Under the pieces are notes generated by a model. It had not been told where the DNA came from, searched no databases, and was given only the letters and a program-made list of their open reading frames with translations. This document shows, piece after piece, positions 60,040 through 64,000 of a stretch of DNA of 64,000 bases (positions are counted from its first letter, which is position 1; each line of letters begins with the position of its first letter). The stretch comes from Pedobacter soli (GTDB lineage Bacteria > Bacteroidota > Bacteroidia > Sphingobacteriales > Sphingobacteriaceae). A program made the translations under genes and the position numbers. The stretch is taken from the NCBI RefSeq assembly GCF_900101435.1, contig NZ_FMZH01000006.1, positions 312,902-376,901 on the forward strand, in the 5' to 3' direction.

Positions 60040-60549
60040 ATGAAAACGTTTTGTGCCTTATTGCTTGTATTACTCAGCCATTTACCTGCAGAAAAAAATA
60101 TACCTGTGAACAAACTGGATTTGAAAAAGTATGCCGGCACCTGGTACTCATTATATTCTATTCCGACCATTTTTGATAAGGGCAGCCGCGAAACCACTAC
60201 AAAATACACGCTGAACAAAGCTGGCTATTACGATGTTTTAACCACTTACAAAAAGCCTGGCGATGAAAAAATTTATTCGCGGAATTCAAAAATGTTTCCA
60301 TCTGAAGACGGAAATAACGGCGAATTGCAGGCACAGTTTATATGGCCCATAAAGGTCGATTACTGGATTATTGAACTCGCCGACGATTACTCGTACGTAG
60401 TGGTTGGTCATCCCGACCACAAATTTTTATTCATCATGAGCCGCCATCAGACAATGGCAAAGAAAATCTATGATGAAATTGTAGCCAGGTGCAAGGCTAA
60501 GGGTTACGAAGTCGCTAAACTGACCTCGCAACAACACGAAAAGATTTAA
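60040..60549 (+). CDS. Lipocalin-family protein (Blc-like)
   Basis: The 169-residue protein has a signal peptide (MKTFCALLLVLLSHLPAEK, with no lipobox Cys) and the lipocalin signature in LDLKKYAGTWYSLYSIPT (GxW), then NPxNGxx-like segments and YVVVGHPDHKFLFIMSR, as in bacterial Blc. Lipocalins carry lipids or small hydrophobic molecules in the periplasm. It ends the plus-strand string and faces the response regulator gene. Confidence 0.85.
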   Translation: MKTFCALLLVLLSHLPAEKNIPVNKLDLKKYAGTWYSLYSIPTIFDKGSRETTTKYTLNKAGYYDVLTTYKKPGDEKIYSRNSKMFPSEDGNNGELQAQFIWPIKVDYWIIELADDYSYVVVGHPDHKFLFIMSRHQTMAKKIYDEIVARCKAKGYEVAKLTSQQHEKI

Positions 60550-60558
60550 ATAGTAGTT

Positions 60559-61299
60559 TTAAACCAGGCCAAATCTTTCTATCAGTTTATCCTTTTGAAT
60601 GCGGGCTACCTGTAACTGTTTATTATTTTCCATGGTGAGCAGGCAATCGTTTTTATTAAAATGCTTTACTTTATGCAGATTGATAATGTACTGCCTGTGG
60701 ATGCGAAAGAAATTTCTCTCTTCCAGAATTTCCTGTACATCTTTCAGGGTTTTGGAAATAATTACTTTTTCTCCATCCAGTAAAACCAAAATAGAGTAAT
60801 TGCTACTGGCTTCTACATATAAAATATCATCCAAATTCACAAAAGTAATCCCCGTTAAGGAGCTCACAGCTATTTTATTAATGCGCTCAAGGTAAAACTG
60901 CTTCTGAAAAAGATCAAATTGCGCCTCTGAGGGTTTGCTCAAATCAGCCGCCTTATTTACCGCATCAATTAAATCGTTAATGTAAACCGGCTTTACCAGA
61001 TAATCTAAAGCACTAAACCTAAACGCCCTTAAGGCAAATTCGTTGTAGGCTGTAATAAAAATTACACTAAAATTTATCGGTGCCAGCTGCTCTAAAAACT
61101 GAAAACCATTTAATTCGGGCATTTCGATGTCCAGAAAAACCAAATCGGGCTTTAGCTGTGCAATTTCCTGCAGCGCCTTTAATGGGCTGTTAAAAGTATG
61201 TATGTCGCCAATTTCGGGGCAATGTCGCTGAAGCTGGATGCGCAACAGATTAACGCTATCTTCCTCATCGTCGATAATTATGGTGTTTAAGCGTTTCAT
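60559..61299 (-). CDS. LytTR response regulator
   Basis: The 246-residue protein has a receiver domain (about 1-125) with phosphoacceptor Asp in LVFLDIEMPELNG and the acidic pair IDDEED at the start. A LytTR DNA-binding domain follows (about 140-246, LYVEASSNYSILVLLDG, NFFRIHRQYIINLHKV). It is transcribed with the sensor kinase at 61296 (4-nt overlap). The target genes are unknown; the lipocalin and polyamine genes are close but on the opposite strand. Confidence 0.93.
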   Translation of the reverse strand: MKRLNTIIIDDEEDSVNLLRIQLQRHCPEIGDIHTFNSPLKALQEIAQLKPDLVFLDIEMPELNGFQFLEQLAPINFSVIFITAYNEFALRAFRFSALDYLVKPVYINDLIDAVNKAADLSKPSEAQFDLFQKQFYLERINKIAVSSLTGITFVNLDDILYVEASSNYSILVLLDGEKVIISKTLKDVQEILEERNFFRIHRQYIINLHKVKHFNKNDCLLTMENNKQLQVARIQKDKLIERFGLV

Positions 61300-63236
61300 A
61301 CCAAATGGAGATTAATGGAGACCAAAGTGCCTGTAGCTTCGTTATTTTCGTTGTACAAATCTTTAATATGAACCTGGGTATTGGCGTTAAATTTTTTATT
61401 GAAAACCGCAATGCGTTCGCTGGTAATTAAAGTACCGTACGATTTATCTTTTTCTGCAGCCTTGCTTTTGAGCTCGCCGGCTTTTACACGTCCTATCCCA
61501 TCATCTTCAATGGTAATATTTAAGGTTTGTGCAGTAAAATCCTGGCTAATTTTAATACTAATTTTACCGCCCTGCTTTTTATGCATTAAGCCATGCCAGA
61601 TTGCATTTTCAATGTAAGGCTGTATCAGCATCGGTGGGATTTCTATAAAGTCGGCATCAACATGATCATCTATATCGAAAACATAGTTTAACTTGCCTTT
61701 GAAGCGCATACTTTCCATCTCGAGGTATAGCCTTAAACTAATAATCTCTTCTGTAAGCACTATTTTTTCTTTGCGTGAATGTACTAACGATAAGCGCATG
61801 AGTTGAGAGAATTTGCTAAGGTAATCGGATGCTAAGCTACTATCATTTTGTTCGATATATAAATTGATTGAATTTAAGCAATTAAAAATAAAATGCGGGT
61901 TCATTTGCAAGCGTAAAATTTTATGCTCGTTTTCGGTATTTTTTATTTTCAGGTTAATGAGTTCCAGCTCATCAAGCCTGTCTTTATAAGCCAATGCAGT
62001 TAAAAACAAAATGGTATCGACCACAAATGCCAGGGTGATTAAATCGTACTGCGCATTTAGATGATGGTACCAATCAGGCAAGTAACTGTAGGCAAACAGC
62101 CATTTGGGTACAACCACGAAAATAAATGCCACAGCCAACGTAACCAGACCAATAAAAGCAAATTTCAAATATCCCCGGTTGGGTTTTGGACGGGTGTAAT
62201 AGCTTAACCAAAGCAATAATATTATAAAGGGCAGTGCATTATATTTCCAAAATATCTTGGTTATTTCACTTTGCTCGGGCCATACAAAGTGAACGGGCAT
62301 AATAATCAGCATCAATAACCACTGCAGCAGGCAGATTTTCAGGTATATATTTAGCCACTTGTTTTGTTTAACCTGTAAAAACTCGCTTAAAAATAGGATA
62401 TAGAAAATACTTTGCGGAATAAAAGACAGCAGAAATATAAAATCATTATTGAGCCAGGGTAGCCAATCCATTTCAAACACCAAAGCATCAACCTGCAAAG
62501 AATATCTTAAAAACAACGAAATAGAGGCTAAAGCACAGTACAGGTATGATTTAAGTCTGCGTTGCAAATAATATTTTAAACAACAATAAACAAATACCGC
62601 AAAATAAAAGCCTGCTACCCATAATTTTAAGTTTTTGAAACTTGTCGGAGCACTGATCAATTCTTCTACTTTTTCCTGATAGGCAGTATCAAAAGCCTCT
62701 AAATAAGGGTATTGATGCGCAACGTTATACTGATATTTATTGATTAACAGATAAAATTGCTGTACGCTTTGCTGCTTAATGGGCAGGTTAAGCCGCCAGT
62801 AATCGCCTTTAACTGATAAATCATGAATACGTGAGCCAAAGCCGGTTCGCCCAACCAGCACCAGTTGATTATGTTTGTATTCGTACAGCAACGATTCTTC
62901 GTTTTTGTTACCAAGTTTTAAAATCAGGGTGGTATCTTTCTTTAAGGCACTTACAGTACTAAAATGTAGCCAGAATTGCCTTACAGTATCGGCAAACTCA
63001 CCTTCCTGCAAAGTAGTATCGAGCATGTGCCATTTTAAGGTTTTAAGTTGCCTGATGGTTTTATTATCCTTTTTAGAAACAGCATAAAAGGAATTATTGA
63101 TCAGACTGATTTTTTTTGTCTCGTAATTAACCACAACGGATTTTACAACAGGCTGCCCCATTACAGAAAAGCTGTTACCCAAAATGGCATATACAAAAAT
63201 GAAGAAAGTGATTAAAGAGCTGTTTTTTATAATCAT
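61296..63236 (-). CDS. 7TM-type LytS-like sensor histidine kinase
   Basis: The ATG at 63236 (MIIKNSSLITFFIFVYAILGNSF) is chosen as the start of a signal peptide; a start at 63299 is possible. The 646-residue product has an N-terminal periplasmic 7TMR-DISM-like domain (about 25-190), about seven membrane helices (about 200-400), and a cytosolic His_kinase/HATPase part with the phosphoacceptor region MNPHFIFNCLNSINLYIEQND and the N box PYIENAIWHGLMHK. It pairs with the LytTR regulator. Confidence 0.9.
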   Translation of the reverse strand: MIIKNSSLITFFIFVYAILGNSFSVMGQPVVKSVVVNYETKKISLINNSFYAVSKKDNKTIRQLKTLKWHMLDTTLQEGEFADTVRQFWLHFSTVSALKKDTTLILKLGNKNEESLLYEYKHNQLVLVGRTGFGSRIHDLSVKGDYWRLNLPIKQQSVQQFYLLINKYQYNVAHQYPYLEAFDTAYQEKVEELISAPTSFKNLKLWVAGFYFAVFVYCCLKYYLQRRLKSYLYCALASISLFLRYSLQVDALVFEMDWLPWLNNDFIFLLSFIPQSIFYILFLSEFLQVKQNKWLNIYLKICLLQWLLMLIIMPVHFVWPEQSEITKIFWKYNALPFIILLLWLSYYTRPKPNRGYLKFAFIGLVTLAVAFIFVVVPKWLFAYSYLPDWYHHLNAQYDLITLAFVVDTILFLTALAYKDRLDELELINLKIKNTENEHKILRLQMNPHFIFNCLNSINLYIEQNDSSLASDYLSKFSQLMRLSLVHSRKEKIVLTEEIISLRLYLEMESMRFKGKLNYVFDIDDHVDADFIEIPPMLIQPYIENAIWHGLMHKKQGGKISIKISQDFTAQTLNITIEDDGIGRVKAGELKSKAAEKDKSYGTLITSERIAVFNKKFNANTQVHIKDLYNENNEATGTLVSINLHLV

Positions 63237-63578
63237 CCTGCTAAAAACCCTAAACGGATACCTAAATTTAAAGTTAATTAGAAAAACTACAATAAACATT
63301 AAAAATGAGTGAGCTGTTGTTTTAGTCTTGCGAAACCTGCTATTTCATGTTTAAATGTTATTCTTAAACTCCTGATTGCAGTTGCTGCCATAACATTTTC
63401 AACTACACATGGTATAAGCCTTAGTTCACAGCAAAAATCAGATACTTCACTCAATTACCCCCGTAAGAGAAAATGCTTATCTTAAATTTGAATTGTAAAC
63501 CAAATCGTACAAAAAACCACTAATTCAGTAACCGTATAGAAATGATGATTAACGCTTTGCCATAAAAATCATACTATT
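63237..63578. other. Intergenic region, 342 nt
   Basis: I see no convincing ORF, tRNA or hairpin here. It should hold the divergent promoters of the sensor kinase and the secreted protein gene at 63579. Confidence 0.4.
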
Positions 63579-64000
63579 ATGAAGAAGATCTTAATTAGCG
63601 CCCTCTTATTAAATCTGGCCTCGATAACCGCATTTACTTTAAAGACCGAGATTTCTTTTCGGTTGGGCACCAAAACCTGCATAGCAAAATATAAAGAAAA
63701 TACAGCAAGCATTGCCACGCTCCTGTCGCTGCACGATAATGAGAATACAGCGATTGACGCATTTAACGGCTTACCTAAAGACACCAGCTTCAATCTTTTT
63801 GAAATTCACCAGAATAATGTACGCACGCTAACCTGCAATGTTAACAATAAAAACTATGAGTTTGATCCTAACCGTATTTTCTCTGATAGCGGGATTGACA
63901 GCACTTTAAAAAAGTACAACACCGGGGTAACTAAATTCCCAAAAGCTGTAATTACCCAAATCAAAGCCTTTTCTACCGATCTTTTAAAGGCCTATAACGA
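63579..64000 (+). CDS. Partial secreted protein of unknown family (cut by the window end)
   Basis: The frame starts MKKILISALLLNLASITAFT, a signal peptide, and stays open for at least 140 codons to the window end. Recognisable words are SLHDNENTAIDAFN and FDPNRIFSDSGI. These look like motifs shared by a family of bacterial secreted proteins, but I cannot name it. Peptidase-like folds are possible and not shown. Only the 5' part is present. Confidence 0.65.
   Translation, partial: MKKILISALLLNLASITAFTLKTEISFRLGTKTCIAKYKENTASIATLLSLHDNENTAIDAFNGLPKDTSFNLFEIHQNNVRTLTCNVNNKNYEFDPNRIFSDSGIDSTLKKYNTGVTKFPKAVITQIKAFSTDLLKAYN

Noticed and set aside
63569..63793. Minus-strand frame near the right end
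   Set aside because: It is antisense to the signal-peptide-bearing gene starting at 63579, which has the better start and remains open to the window end.
1..64000. Prophage, transposon or rRNA/tRNA genes
   Set aside because: No integrase, transposase, terminal repeats, capsid or tail genes, and no tRNA- or rRNA-like sequence was recognised by eye.

Overview
The window looks like a chromosomal segment of a Sphingobacteriaceae member, most likely Pedobacter or a close relative (Bacteroidota). The grounds are the protein families present (type B T9SS sorting domain, BatA, a CcmE of the CxxxY type, LytTR/7TM kinase pairs), TAnnTTTG-like -7 promoter boxes, AT-rich intergenic DNA, and short dispersed intergenic repeats. 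Nearly all of it reads as ordinary vertically inherited chromosome. I see no rRNA, tRNA, CRISPR array, prophage or insertion sequence.

Layout. 0-4.1 kb: an acidic hypothetical protein, a dihydroorotase homologue that has lost its catalytic residues, and a BatA protein, all on the minus strand. 4.2-4.7 kb: a YefM/YoeB-type toxin-antitoxin pair whose toxin carries an in-frame amber codon. 4.9-12.2 kb: a compact minus-strand operon of eight genes (PRPP-synthetase-like enzyme, ADP-ribosylglycohydrolase-NADAR fusion, a small conserved protein, a MacroD-type macrodomain, KptA RNA 2'-phosphotransferase, a PPP-like phosphatase, a Poa1-like macrodomain, and nicotinamide phosphoribosyltransferase) headed by a Nudix-winged-helix regulator of the NrtR type. 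Three copies of one palindrome, TTTGYGT-N7-ACRCAAA, sit at the two promoters of this locus. 12.2-14.2 kb: an NTF2-like protein and an L,D-transpeptidase. 14.3-22.2 kb: a complete histidine operon hisG-D-C-B-H-A-F-IE preceded by a His-rich leader peptide and attenuator-like hairpins, with REP-like elements in several of its gaps.

22-37 kb: mixed housekeeping genes (WD40 protein, NlpC/P60 peptidase, universal stress proteins, ferredoxin, LuxC-type acyl-CoA reductase, T9SS cargo, FtsE, GrpE-DnaJ, Ppx/GppA, Maf). 37-42.3 kb: KdsC, IscX, 2Fe-2S ferredoxin, a DUF2520 protein, CcmF and CcmE. 42.5-50 kb: envelope proteins, a CPA1 antiporter and glutamate dehydrogenase. 50.6-52.2 kb: CcmD, CcmC and CcmB, so cytochrome c maturation is split between two nearby loci. 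52.3-52.75 kb: a mosaic of intergenic repeats.

52.75-60.5 kb: a plus-strand gene string with an alkyltransferase, a cupin, S-adenosylmethionine decarboxylase, DUF4178, a 57-residue membrane protein, DUF350, a membrane-fused spermidine-synthase homologue, an exported FAD amine-oxidase-like protein, a polytopic membrane protein and a lipocalin. This looks like a poorly characterised membrane-associated polyamine system. 60.5-63.3 kb: a LytS/LytTR two-component pair. The window ends inside a secreted protein gene.

The two most promising systems are the NAD/ADP-ribose/RNA 2'-phosphate operon with its operators, and the membrane polyamine cluster. Functional statements rest on motif recognition by eye and no database search was run.
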